A stretch of DNA of 8,707 bases, taken from assembly GCA_027061625.1 (NCBI GenBank), contig JAMOVF010000088.1, positions 1 through 8,707 of the forward strand, in the 5' to 3' direction. The DNA comes from Deltaproteobacteria bacterium. Its GTDB lineage: Bacteria; Desulfobacterota; Dissulfuribacteria; Dissulfuribacterales; JALVPX01. How positions within the stretch are numbered: position 1 is the first letter of the stretch; every line of letters starts with the position of its first letter. Position numbers and translations under genes: made by a program. The notes under the pieces are model-generated. The model saw only the letters and a program-made list of their open reading frames with translations. It made no database searches and was not told where the DNA came from. Positions 1 to 6,522 of the stretch are shown one piece after another.

Positions 1-1
1 C

Positions 2-2404
2 CTATTTATTTTTCTCTTTTTCATCTTTTATGGGCTCTAGCAGCGCCAGTTCCAGCACCTCGTCCATATATTTTACAGGTTTAAAATCGATTTGGCGCCT
101 GATATGCTTTGGAATATCATCCAGGTCTTTTACATTATCTTCTGGAATCAAGATCGTATATATTTCTGCATTCAAGGCGGCAAGCGCCTTTTCCTTCAGG
201 CCTCCCACAGGGAGAACCCTGCCCCTCAATGTTATCTCTCCGGTCATGGCAACATCTTTGTTGACTGGCCTGTTGGTCAATGCAGAAACCAGCGCAGTGG
301 TCATGGTGATGCCAGCTGAAGGGCCATCCTTTGGAATGGCCCCAGAAGGGACATGAATATGGATATCCATTTCGTCAAAGAGGGATGTGTCAATGCCTAA
401 TTCATCTGCCTTGGACCTTGCATAGCTGAGGGCTGCCTGGGCAGATTCCTTCATCACCTCGCCCAAAAGGCCTGTGATGGTAAGGTTGCCCTTTCCCTTC
501 ATCAATGTGGCCTCCACCTTTAATATCTCACCTCCATAAGGGGTCCAGGCAAGACCTGTGGCAACACCCACCTGGCTCTCTTCCTTTGATGCATCGGGCA
601 GATATTTGGGCACTCCCAGGTATTTATGCAGATTGGCTGCCGTGATCCTAAGCCCTTTGTCCTCACCCTCAGCAATACGCCGGGCTGCCTTGCGGCAAAG
701 GGCTCCAATCTGGCGTTCAAGTTCGCGCAGGCCAGCCTCTTCGGTATATTCATGTATAACGGCCTTTAAGGCTGACTCAGATATTTCTATCTGCTCAGGC
801 TTTAGCCCATGCTCTTTTACCTGCCTGGGAATGAGATATTTTTTGGCTATGGCCATCTTCTCATCAGGCGTGTAGCCAGGGATATGGATGACTTCAAGCC
901 TGTCCAGCAGGGCAGAAGGTATGGTGTCTATAACATTGGCAGTCAGGATGAACATCACCCTGGATAGATTAAAGGGAAGATCAATGTAGTGATCGACAAA
1001 ATCCTTGTTTTGCTCGGGGTCAAGCACTTCCAGAAGGGCGGCAGCAGGGTCACCCCGGAAGTCAGCTCCGATCTTGTCCACTTCATCCATCATGAAAACA
1101 GGGTTGGCAGTGCCCGCCCTTTTCAGGCCTTGTATGATGCGCCCTGGCAGCGCACCAATGTATGTGCGCCTGTGGCCCCTGATTTCTGCCTCATCCCGCA
1201 CGCCTCCCAGGGAGATGCGCACAAACTTTCTGCCCAGCGCCCTGGCTATAGAGCGGCCAAGGGAGGTCTTACCAACTCCTGGCGGGCCAGCAAAGCAGAG
1301 TATAGGGCCCTTGGCAGAGGGGTTGAGCTTACGCACAGCAATATATTCCACTATGCGCTCTTTGACCTTCTCCAGATCATAATGATCTTCATCCAGTATC
1401 TTCTGTGCCCGCTTTACATCAAGCTTGTCTCTGGTCTGCTTGGACCAGGGTAGCTCTATAAGCCAATCAATATAAGAACGCAGCATGGATGCCTCAGCTG
1501 CATCAGGATGCATGGACTCCAGGCGCTGAATCTGCTTCAATGCCTCCTTTTCCACCTCTTTTGGCATCCTGGCCTTGCGCACCTTTTCCCGGAGTTCATC
1601 CATTTCCTGCGCACGTTCATCAATTTCACCAAGCTCTTTCTTTATGGCGCGCAGCTGCTCGCGCAGAAAGTACTCCCGCTGGGTCCTGGACATCTCCTCT
1701 TTGGCCTCTGACTGTATCTTTGCCTGAACAGTGGAAACCTCCAGTTCCCGGGCCAAAAGCTCATTTATACGGTTCAAGCGTGCCTCGGCATCTGTCATTT
1801 CAAGCAGGGCCTGGGCATCATTGGCGCGCAGCACAAGGTGGGAGGCCACCATATCAGCAAGCCTGCCTGGTTCTTCAACGCTGCTGAGGATGGCCCCCAG
1901 CTCTGGAGTGAAGCCGCCCTTCAGCGTAAAGAGCTTTTCTGCCTGCTCGCGCACATTTCTCATCAATGCCTCAAGATCTATGGATATCTCCTCAGGCTCC
2001 TGATCACGCACCGGCTCTATCTGCACCTTCATAAAAGGGCGTTTTTGCACAAATTCTTCTATTTGTGCCTTTAAAAGGGCCTGGGCAAGTATCTTAAGCC
2101 TGCCGTCTGGGAGCTGGAGGGTGCGCATTATCATGGCAACTACTCCCATCTGATACAGGTCTTCCTCCTTGGGGTTTTCAAGAGTTGGATCCTTCTGTGT
2201 GACCAGGAAAAGGAGTCTGTCTTTGGAAAGTGCTTCGTTGACTGCGCTTACCGAGGATTCCCTTCCCACAAAGAGAGGGACAATCATGCTGGGAAACACA
2301 ATTACATCCCTCACAGCCATAAGCGGTAATATGTTTGGAATCTCTATGGATTCTTGATCTTCAAAATCTATAAATTGTGCAATACTGTCTTCTTTATCTA
2401 TCAT
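2..2404 (-). CDS. lon: ATP-dependent Lon protease (endopeptidase La), complete
   Basis: An 800-residue cytoplasmic AAA+ serine protease that unfolds and degrades misfolded and selected regulatory proteins. The order is: N-terminal substrate-binding LON domain (about residues 23-220, with the LPLMAVRDVIVFP core), a charged coiled-coil stretch (about 225-300), the AAA+ module (about 320-585) and the protease domain (about 605-785). Visible motifs are Walker A GPPGVGKT (373-380), Walker B with D440-E441, sensor-1 N490, LLDR (499-502) and sensor-2 AGLRELER (557-564). The catalytic dyad is S696 in PKDGPSAG and K739 in GLKEK, with the same 43-residue spacing as S679/K722 of E. coli Lon. The length is normal for bacterial LonA and no key residue is missing. 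The start is the ATG at 2404; no other usable start lies upstream before the previous gene. The TAG stop is at the window edge. The gene lies 63 bases after the ABC ATPase gene, so it is either the last gene of the run or separately promoted. Confidence 0.98.
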   Translation of the reverse strand: MIDKEDSIAQFIDFEDQESIEIPNILPLMAVRDVIVFPSMIVPLFVGRESSVSAVNEALSKDRLLFLVTQKDPTLENPKEEDLYQMGVVAMIMRTLQLPDGRLKILAQALLKAQIEEFVQKRPFMKVQIEPVRDQEPEEISIDLEALMRNVREQAEKLFTLKGGFTPELGAILSSVEEPGRLADMVASHLVLRANDAQALLEMTDAEARLNRINELLARELEVSTVQAKIQSEAKEEMSRTQREYFLREQLRAIKKELGEIDERAQEMDELREKVRKARMPKEVEKEALKQIQRLESMHPDAAEASMLRSYIDWLIELPWSKQTRDKLDVKRAQKILDEDHYDLEKVKERIVEYIAVRKLNPSAKGPILCFAGPPGVGKTSLGRSIARALGRKFVRISLGGVRDEAEIRGHRRTYIGALPGRIIQGLKRAGTANPVFMMDEVDKIGADFRGDPAAALLEVLDPEQNKDFVDHYIDLPFNLSRVMFILTANVIDTIPSALLDRLEVIHIPGYTPDEKMAIAKKYLIPRQVKEHGLKPEQIEISESALKAVIHEYTEEAGLRELERQIGALCRKAARRIAEGEDKGLRITAANLHKYLGVPKYLPDASKEESQVGVATGLAWTPYGGEILKVEATLMKGKGNLTITGLLGEVMKESAQAALSYARSKADELGIDTSLFDEMDIHIHVPSGAIPKDGPSAGITMTTALVSALTNRPVNKDVAMTGEITLRGRVLPVGGLKEKALAALNAEIYTILIPEDNVKDLDDIPKHIRRQIDFKPVKYMDEVLELALLEPIKDEKEKNK

Positions 2405-2467
2405 AATGCAAGTATGTTGCTCCCTTTTCTTTTAAAAGTGTGATATAGAATTCAATTTCATGCCACT
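2405..2467 (-). promoter_or_regulatory. lon leader, with an unusually distant Shine-Dalgarno
   Basis: This is the longest intergenic stretch in the window (63 bases). It is AT-rich and holds a GGGAG purine motif at 2420-2424, 15 bases before the lon ATG, which is longer than the usual 5-10 bases. No ATG, GTG or TTG in the lon frame lies between the motif and the annotated start; the in-frame codons are CAA, CAT, ACT, TGC and ATT. I see no convincing sigma-70 or heat-shock promoter and no strong hairpin followed by a T run. A weak 6-bp inverted repeat (AAAGTG/CACTTT) spans much of the leader. Confidence 0.45.
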
Positions 2468-3439
2468 TTATATGTGATGGCACCAGATGGTGTGGCCTGA
2501 ATCTATCTCTATTGGCTCAGGGCGCTTTTTGAAACAGATGGAGCTGCTTTTTTTGCAGCGCGGTGCAAAATTACAAGCGATATGTTCTCCAGCTTCCTCC
2601 TGGATTTCATCTGCTGGCACAGCTACCTTTCTTCGCATTGAGGGATCAGGCAGGGGGACTGCATCAAGGAGCACCTTTGTGTATGGGTGATGCTCTACAT
2701 GCCCCTTGTAAAGAAACTTGTCTGATGGCAGAAGTTCCACTAACTGTCCCTTGTACATAACCGCCACTCTGTCGCTCACAAACTGGACCACCGGCAGATC
2801 ATGGGATATGAACAAAAATGAAAGTGCCTTTTTTTCTTTTAAGTCCATCAACAGATTTATAATTTGGGCCTGGACCGATACATCAAGGGCCGAGGTAGGC
2901 TCATCAGCAATAATAAGCTTTGGATTGGTTGCCAACGCCCTGGCCACGCCGATACGCTGGCGCTGGCCGCCGCTGAATTCATGGGGATAGCGGTCACAGC
3001 TCCGCGGCTCAAGCCCAACGCTTTCCAGCAGGGCCTCAACCCGCCGCCTCATCTCTGACTTTGGGCACAAGTTATGTATCTTTAAAGGCTCGCTCAATAT
3101 CTTGAAAATGGTCATTTTAGGATTCAAGGAGGAATAAGGGTCCTGAAAGATCATCTGGGCCTTCTGCCTAAATTCCTTTATTGCTCTTTTATCCAGGCTG
3201 AAGAGCTCCTTTTGTTCAAATTCCACCTTTCCTGAAGAAGGAGGCTCAAGGGCAAGGGCCAGTCTGGCAAGGGTTGATTTCCCGCATCCGCTTTCCCCCA
3301 CAAGCCCCAGTGTCTCATTTGGCAGAACCTGGAGTGAAACATTATCAAGGGCCAAAACCACCTTTTTTTTGGGATTAAAAAAACCAGCCCTTACGAAATA
3401 TCTTTTTGATACCTTTTCTAGGCGTAACAGGGGTTGCAC
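2468..3439 (-). CDS. OppF/DppF-type ABC transporter ATP-binding protein, without partner genes
   Basis: A 323-residue ATPase subunit of the peptide/nickel (Opp/Dpp) importer family; it would energise an inner-membrane permease. The full nucleotide-binding set is present: Walker A GESGCGKST (48-56), Q-loop Q99 in IFQDPYSSLNP, signature FSGGQRQR (155-162), Walker B LIIADE (175-180), D-loop SALD (183-186) and switch H213 in FISHD. The C-terminal oligopeptide/dipeptide extension has four cysteines (C289, C295, C302, C320) spaced as in family members thought to bind a [4Fe-4S] cluster. The start is a GTG at 3439, the only start codon between the upstream in-frame TAA and the conserved region. No OppD ATPase, permease or substrate-binding gene is in the window, so the substrate cannot be assigned and I give no symbol. 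The upstream YjbQ gene ends 49 bases away and lon starts 63 bases downstream. The family call is firm; the specific role is open. Confidence 0.93.
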   Translation of the reverse strand: MQPLLRLEKVSKRYFVRAGFFNPKKKVVLALDNVSLQVLPNETLGLVGESGCGKSTLARLALALEPPSSGKVEFEQKELFSLDKRAIKEFRQKAQMIFQDPYSSLNPKMTIFKILSEPLKIHNLCPKSEMRRRVEALLESVGLEPRSCDRYPHEFSGGQRQRIGVARALATNPKLIIADEPTSALDVSVQAQIINLLMDLKEKKALSFLFISHDLPVVQFVSDRVAVMYKGQLVELLPSDKFLYKGHVEHHPYTKVLLDAVPLPDPSMRRKVAVPADEIQEEAGEHIACNFAPRCKKSSSICFKKRPEPIEIDSGHTIWCHHI

Positions 3440-3443
3440 GTGG

Positions 3444-3448
3444 CCTCT
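3444..3448 (-). promoter_or_regulatory. Candidate ribosome binding site for the GTG-started ABC ATPase gene
   Basis: On the minus strand AGAGG lies four bases before the GTG at 3439. The spacing is short and the match partial, which suggests modest initiation. It supports the GTG start because upstream in-frame codons offer no other start before a stop at 3479-3481. Confidence 0.45.
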
Positions 3449-3488
3449 ATTGTAAAAAAGCTTTCTAAGTCTTCGATATTATATATGG

Positions 3489-3914
3489 CTATTCTCCTAT
3501 TATAGTGACCTCAACTAATCTTCGCCTCGCCTTGTTGTCATGGTTGCAGACCACTATCTGCTGCCAAGTGCCCAGCACCAGATTTCCCTTACGAATAGGA
3601 ACCGTAATTGACGGGCCTAGCAGGGCTGCCTGCACATGGCTGTGGCCGTTGCCGTCATGCCATGCCAGTTCATGTTTGTACTCCATATGAGGCGGTGCCA
3701 GGCGGTTGAATGCATCTTTCAGGTCTTCAATGACTCCTGGCTCATATTCAATGGTGGTAATAGAACCAGTGGATCCCACTACCATGCATGATGCAATACC
3801 GGTTTGAATCCCGCTCTCTTTGACTGCTGCCTGTACATCATAGGTAATGTCCTTGATATCTGGGCCTATACCCAAAGGAACAACTATTTCCTGTGTAAAG
3901 ACACTGCTTCCCAT
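3489..3914 (-). CDS. YjbQ/UPF0047 family protein (secondary thiamine-phosphate synthase-like)
   Basis: A 141-residue single-domain cytoplasmic protein of the UPF0047/YjbQ family. Conserved features are GSTGSITTIEYEPG (47-60), the histidine-rich stretch from H81 through W85-H86-D87-G88-N89-G90-H91-S92-H93, PSITVPIRKG (101-110) and LGTWQQI (114-120). Length and motif order match complete family members. Some homologues show weak thiamine-phosphate synthase activity in complementation, and structures show a trimeric beta-rich fold with a metal or anion site near the conserved histidines; the physiological role is not settled. The ATG at 3914 follows the gpmI stop by five bases with a good Shine-Dalgarno, so it is translated from the same message. 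No thiamine gene is nearby, so the context does not support thiamine synthesis. The family call is safe; the function is unknown. Confidence 0.92.
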   Translation of the reverse strand: MGSSVFTQEIVVPLGIGPDIKDITYDVQAAVKESGIQTGIASCMVVGSTGSITTIEYEPGVIEDLKDAFNRLAPPHMEYKHELAWHDGNGHSHVQAALLGPSITVPIRKGNLVLGTWQQIVVCNHDNKARRRLVEVTIIGE

Positions 3915-3919
3915 AACGG

Positions 3920-5470
3920 CTATTCCCCTTTTATCAATACCTTGCCTGTCATCTCCTTAGGAATAGGCAGATCCATTATATGGAGTATGGTAGGAGCCAC
4001 ATCTGCCAATATGCCTTTATGGAGCTTTGCATCCCTCCTGGCATCATCCACCAGATAAAATGGCACAGGCGAGTTGGTATGAGCAGTAAAGGGGGTATGG
4101 TCTGGGCTGATCATCATTTCCACATTTCCATGGTCAGAGGTTATAAGAGCAGCATACCCCAGGGAAAGCCATGCTTCAGTGATCTTTCCAACACATTCAT
4201 CCACCACCTCACATGCCTTTATCGCTGCCTCCAGCACCCCAGTATGACCGACCATATCTCCATTGGCAAAATTTACCACAATAAGTTGATATTTATCCTC
4301 TTCTATTCGTTTTACCAAGGCCTCCGCAACTTCATAGGCGCTCATTTCAGGTTTCTGGTCATAGGTGGCAACATCCCTTGGCGAAGGAATAAGCAACCGG
4401 TCTTCGCCTTTAAAAGGCTTTTCTTCGCCCCCATTAAAAAAGTAGGTGACATGGGCATATTTTTCTGTCTCAGCAATACGGAACTGAAGCAGGCCAGCAT
4501 TGCTTACTTCTTCTCCTAAGATATGCTCAAGATGCTGGGGAAGAAAGGCCACAGGGAGGTCAAAATTTTTATCATACTGGGTCATAGTTACAAAACCTAT
4601 CAGCTTTGGACGGCCTGAGACATCAAATTCGGAAAATCCTTTTTCTGTAAAGGCCTGTGTAAGCTCCCTGGCCCTGTCTGCCCTGAAATTAAAGAAAATT
4701 ACACCGTCTCCATCGGAAATCCGTGGCTTTGGCTCTCCGTCTGGGCCTATAATCACCACAGGCTTTACAAATTCATCTGTTTCACCTGCATCATATGACT
4801 CTTTCAAGGCCTTTAACGGATCTTCTGCCTTACGCCCTTCACCAAACACCAAGGCCCTATAGGCCTTTTCCACCCGATCCCAGCGTTTGTCCCGATCCAT
4901 GGCATAGTAGCGTCCAATGAGTGTGCATATACAGCCTACTCCCAGCTCATCCATTTCCTTTTTGAGACGTTTCAAATGCTCAATGCCGCTGTGCGGATCA
5001 GTGTCCCTGCCGTCCAAAAAGGCGTGAACGCACACTCGTTTTAGGCCAATTTGCTTTGCAAGCCTAAGCAGTGCAAAAAGATGTTCCATCTGGCTGTGCA
5101 CGCCTCCATCAGATACCAGGCCTAAAAGATGAAGCACAGAGCCTTGCTCTTTCACCTTTTTCATAAGGTTTGTGAGCACCGGATTCTTGTAAAAGGAACC
5201 ATCTTCAATGGCCATATTAATGCGAGTCAAATCTTGGTAAACGATCCTGCCTGCACCTAAATTAAGATGCCCCACCTCGGAATTGCCCATCTGGCCTGGT
5301 GGAAGGCCCACTGCTTCCCCTGAAGCCTTCAAGAGTGTGAAAGGGTATTTGTTGAAAAAGCGGTCGAGGTTAGGTGTATTGGCCAAACGTATGGCATTGC
5401 CTTCTATCTCTTCCCGCCATCCCCATCCATCCATAATAACCAGCATAACAGGGCGTATTGGATTTCCCAT
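3920..5470 (-). CDS. gpmI: 2,3-bisphosphoglycerate-independent phosphoglycerate mutase
   Basis: A 516-residue cytosolic enzyme that interconverts 3- and 2-phosphoglycerate in glycolysis and gluconeogenesis, using two Mn ions and a phosphoserine intermediate. All expected active-site residues are visible: metal ligand D14 (MDGWG), nucleophile S64 in MGNSEVGH, H125, the DGRD motif at 153-156, R187 and R193, R263 and R266 in FNFRADR, K337, D405 and H409 in NGDMVGH, D446-H447 in TSDHGN, and H464 in TAHT. These sit at nearly the same numbers, shifted by one or two, as in the Geobacillus enzyme, so the protein is full-length with no insertion. The start ATG at 5470 lies two bases after the nadD-rsfS stop, and the stop is five bases before the next gene. 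In related bacteria rlmH often sits between rsfS and gpmI; it is absent here. Confidence 0.98.
   Translation of the reverse strand: MGNPIRPVMLVIMDGWGWREEIEGNAIRLANTPNLDRFFNKYPFTLLKASGEAVGLPPGQMGNSEVGHLNLGAGRIVYQDLTRINMAIEDGSFYKNPVLTNLMKKVKEQGSVLHLLGLVSDGGVHSQMEHLFALLRLAKQIGLKRVCVHAFLDGRDTDPHSGIEHLKRLKKEMDELGVGCICTLIGRYYAMDRDKRWDRVEKAYRALVFGEGRKAEDPLKALKESYDAGETDEFVKPVVIIGPDGEPKPRISDGDGVIFFNFRADRARELTQAFTEKGFSEFDVSGRPKLIGFVTMTQYDKNFDLPVAFLPQHLEHILGEEVSNAGLLQFRIAETEKYAHVTYFFNGGEEKPFKGEDRLLIPSPRDVATYDQKPEMSAYEVAEALVKRIEEDKYQLIVVNFANGDMVGHTGVLEAAIKACEVVDECVGKITEAWLSLGYAALITSDHGNVEMMISPDHTPFTAHTNSPVPFYLVDDARRDAKLHKGILADVAPTILHIMDLPIPKEMTGKVLIKGE
3924..3929 (-). promoter_or_regulatory. Ribosome binding site of the YjbQ-family gene, inside the gpmI end
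   Basis: AGGGGA on the minus strand lies nine bases before the ATG at 3914 and within the last codons of gpmI. This placement suggests tight coupling of the two genes and supports the chosen start. Confidence 0.75.
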
Positions 5471-5472
5471 TA

Positions 5473-6501
5473 TTACTTTTCCTCCACAGTGCGCTTGGGT
5501 GCCTCACTCCACAGCCCTTCCAGGTCATAAAATTCCCGTAAAGGTTCTAAAAAGAGATGCAATATGACATCCCCGAAATCAAGGAGTACCCAGTTCCCCT
5601 CTTTTTCCCCTTCCACGCCGTAGGGGAAAACACCCAATTTCTTTAGGTCCCGGCGAATATTTTCTGCCATGCCCTGGACATGACGCACCGAATAACCGTG
5701 AGCTATTATTATGTAGTCGGTTACAGAAGAAAGCCCTCTCACATCCAGGATTATCACCCTTTCGCCTTTATTATTTAAGACTTCGTCGCTGATCAGGGCT
5801 GCCATTTCTGAACTGCTTCCCTGCCATTGGGAAACAGAGTTGGGATTGGAAACGGGATTTTTTACATACAAACCATGTTCCTCCATATATTTTAATACTT
5901 TGTTAGGCACTAGGAAGCGGACGGACATACCGCTCCTTCGCCTTTTCCTGATCTCTGTTGCCGAGATTTCCAAATTAGTGACTTTGTAAAATATTATCTT
6001 TTTTTTGCCTGGGGCGCTAAAGGTCCTTTTCTTTTCATCTGGCGCATATTCAGGAAAAAGATCTTTCAATGTTTTCTCTACAAGGCTCCATTGTTCGCCG
6101 TCCCTATTTATCACCACCAGATTGGCATAGTCCACAAGTCGCCTTGGTTCTTTCCATTTGGCAAGCTCATTAAAGGCATCGCTACCCAAAATGAAATAGA
6201 ATTCCTGATCCTGGGAAGCGCCCAAAGCAAGGTGGGATAGGGTGTCCACTGAATAAGATGGGCCTTCTCGCTCTCCTTCAATAGGCAGAACATGAAAATG
6301 GCTCGTTCCTTCAATGGCTAAACGCACCATTTCTATGCGGTGGCTGAAAGGAGTAAGTTTTTCAGGATCTTTGTGAGGAGGGCAACCCGCTGGTATGAAC
6401 CAGATCTGCTCAAGGCCCAGGCCTTCCCACACCTCTTCGGCTGAACGAAGATGGCCTATATGTATTGGGTCCAAAGTGCCGCCGAAGAGTCCTATGCGCA
6501 T
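5473..6501 (-). CDS. nadD-rsfS: NadD-RsfS fusion: nicotinate-nucleotide adenylyltransferase joined to ribosomal silencing factor
   Basis: One uninterrupted 342-residue frame. Residues 1-213 are NadD, which transfers AMP from ATP to nicotinate mononucleotide in NAD synthesis. They show the nucleotidyltransferase motif GGTLDPIHIGH (7-17), SYSVDTL (82-88), GSDAF (106-110) and ISATEIR (179-185), ending with the usual HGLY. Residues 214-232 are a linker rich in Asn, Ser and Gln. Residues 233-342 are RsfS (DUF143/Iojap), which binds ribosomal protein uL14 and blocks subunit joining in starvation. They show ILDVRGLSSVTDY (251-263), the S271-R273-H274 stretch, YGVEGE (294-299), NWVLLDFGDVILH (303-315) and the end FYDLEGLW. 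Both halves look complete and intact. In related genomes nadD and rsfS are usually adjacent separate genes in this same place, so the fusion most likely arose by loss of the nadD stop. The start ATG at 6501 is 21 bases after proA, with AGGA ten bases upstream. Confidence 0.95.
   Translation of the reverse strand: MRIGLFGGTLDPIHIGHLRSAEEVWEGLGLEQIWFIPAGCPPHKDPEKLTPFSHRIEMVRLAIEGTSHFHVLPIEGEREGPSYSVDTLSHLALGASQDQEFYFILGSDAFNELAKWKEPRRLVDYANLVVINRDGEQWSLVEKTLKDLFPEYAPDEKKRTFSAPGKKKIIFYKVTNLEISATEIRKRRRSGMSVRFLVPNKVLKYMEEHGLYVKNPVSNPNSVSQWQGSSSEMAALISDEVLNNKGERVIILDVRGLSSVTDYIIIAHGYSVRHVQGMAENIRRDLKKLGVFPYGVEGEKEGNWVLLDFGDVILHLFLEPLREFYDLEGLWSEAPKRTVEEK
5481..5485 (-). promoter_or_regulatory. Ribosome binding site of gpmI, inside the rsfS end
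   Basis: GGAGG on the minus strand lies ten bases before the gpmI ATG and overlaps the last codons of the fused gene. Together with the two-base gap it indicates translational coupling and fixes the gpmI start. Confidence 0.8.
5803..5822 (-). promoter_or_regulatory. Possible internal start site for free RsfS
   Basis: An in-frame ATG (residue 233, at 5805) lies exactly where the RsfS homology starts. It is preceded by AGGGAAG (5816-5822), whose GGAAG ends ten bases before the ATG. Initiation here would give a 110-residue protein, a normal length for a stand-alone RsfS. The purine motif may be only a remnant of the ancestral separate gene or chance. Confidence 0.35.
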
Positions 6502-6511
6502 TAAGATAGAT

Positions 6512-6515
6512 TCCT
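6512..6515 (-). promoter_or_regulatory. Ribosome binding site of nadD-rsfS
   Basis: AGGA on the minus strand lies ten bases before the ATG at 6501, in the 21-base gap after the proA stop. The match is modest. The conserved MRIGLFGGT start of NadD directly follows the ATG, which makes the start secure. Confidence 0.55.
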
Positions 6516-6522
6516 GTTTTTT

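Noticed and set aside
989..1453. Plus-strand open frame of 154 codons opposite lon
   Set aside because: It is antisense to the Lon AAA+ module and shows no recognisable protein family.
2405..2467. Heat-shock (sigma-32-type) promoter before lon
   Set aside because: A TTGAAT element is present, but no matching CCCCAT-like or TATAAT-like -10 element lies at proper spacing.
2430..2470. Hairpin AAAGTG/CACTTT followed by T residues as a terminator between the ABC ATPase gene and lon
   Set aside because: The stem is only six pairs and AT-rich, with a loop of more than 20 bases, which is too weak for an intrinsic terminator.
3478..3504. Two TATAAT hexamers (minus strand, 3478-3483 and 3499-3504) as promoters for the ABC ATPase gene
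   Set aside because: Neither has a -35-like hexamer at 16-18 bases, and the region is AT-rich, so chance matches are likely. A promoter remains possible but is not supported.
3980..4519. Plus-strand open frame of 179 codons opposite gpmI
   Set aside because: It is antisense to the conserved gpmI active-site region, with no plausible domain.
5803..5870. Frameshift or assembly error creating the nadD-rsfS fusion
   Set aside because: Both domains are in the same frame, and both keep their conserved ends and starts. A simple indel would have had to restore the frame exactly. It cannot be fully excluded without reads, but nothing in the sequence suggests it.
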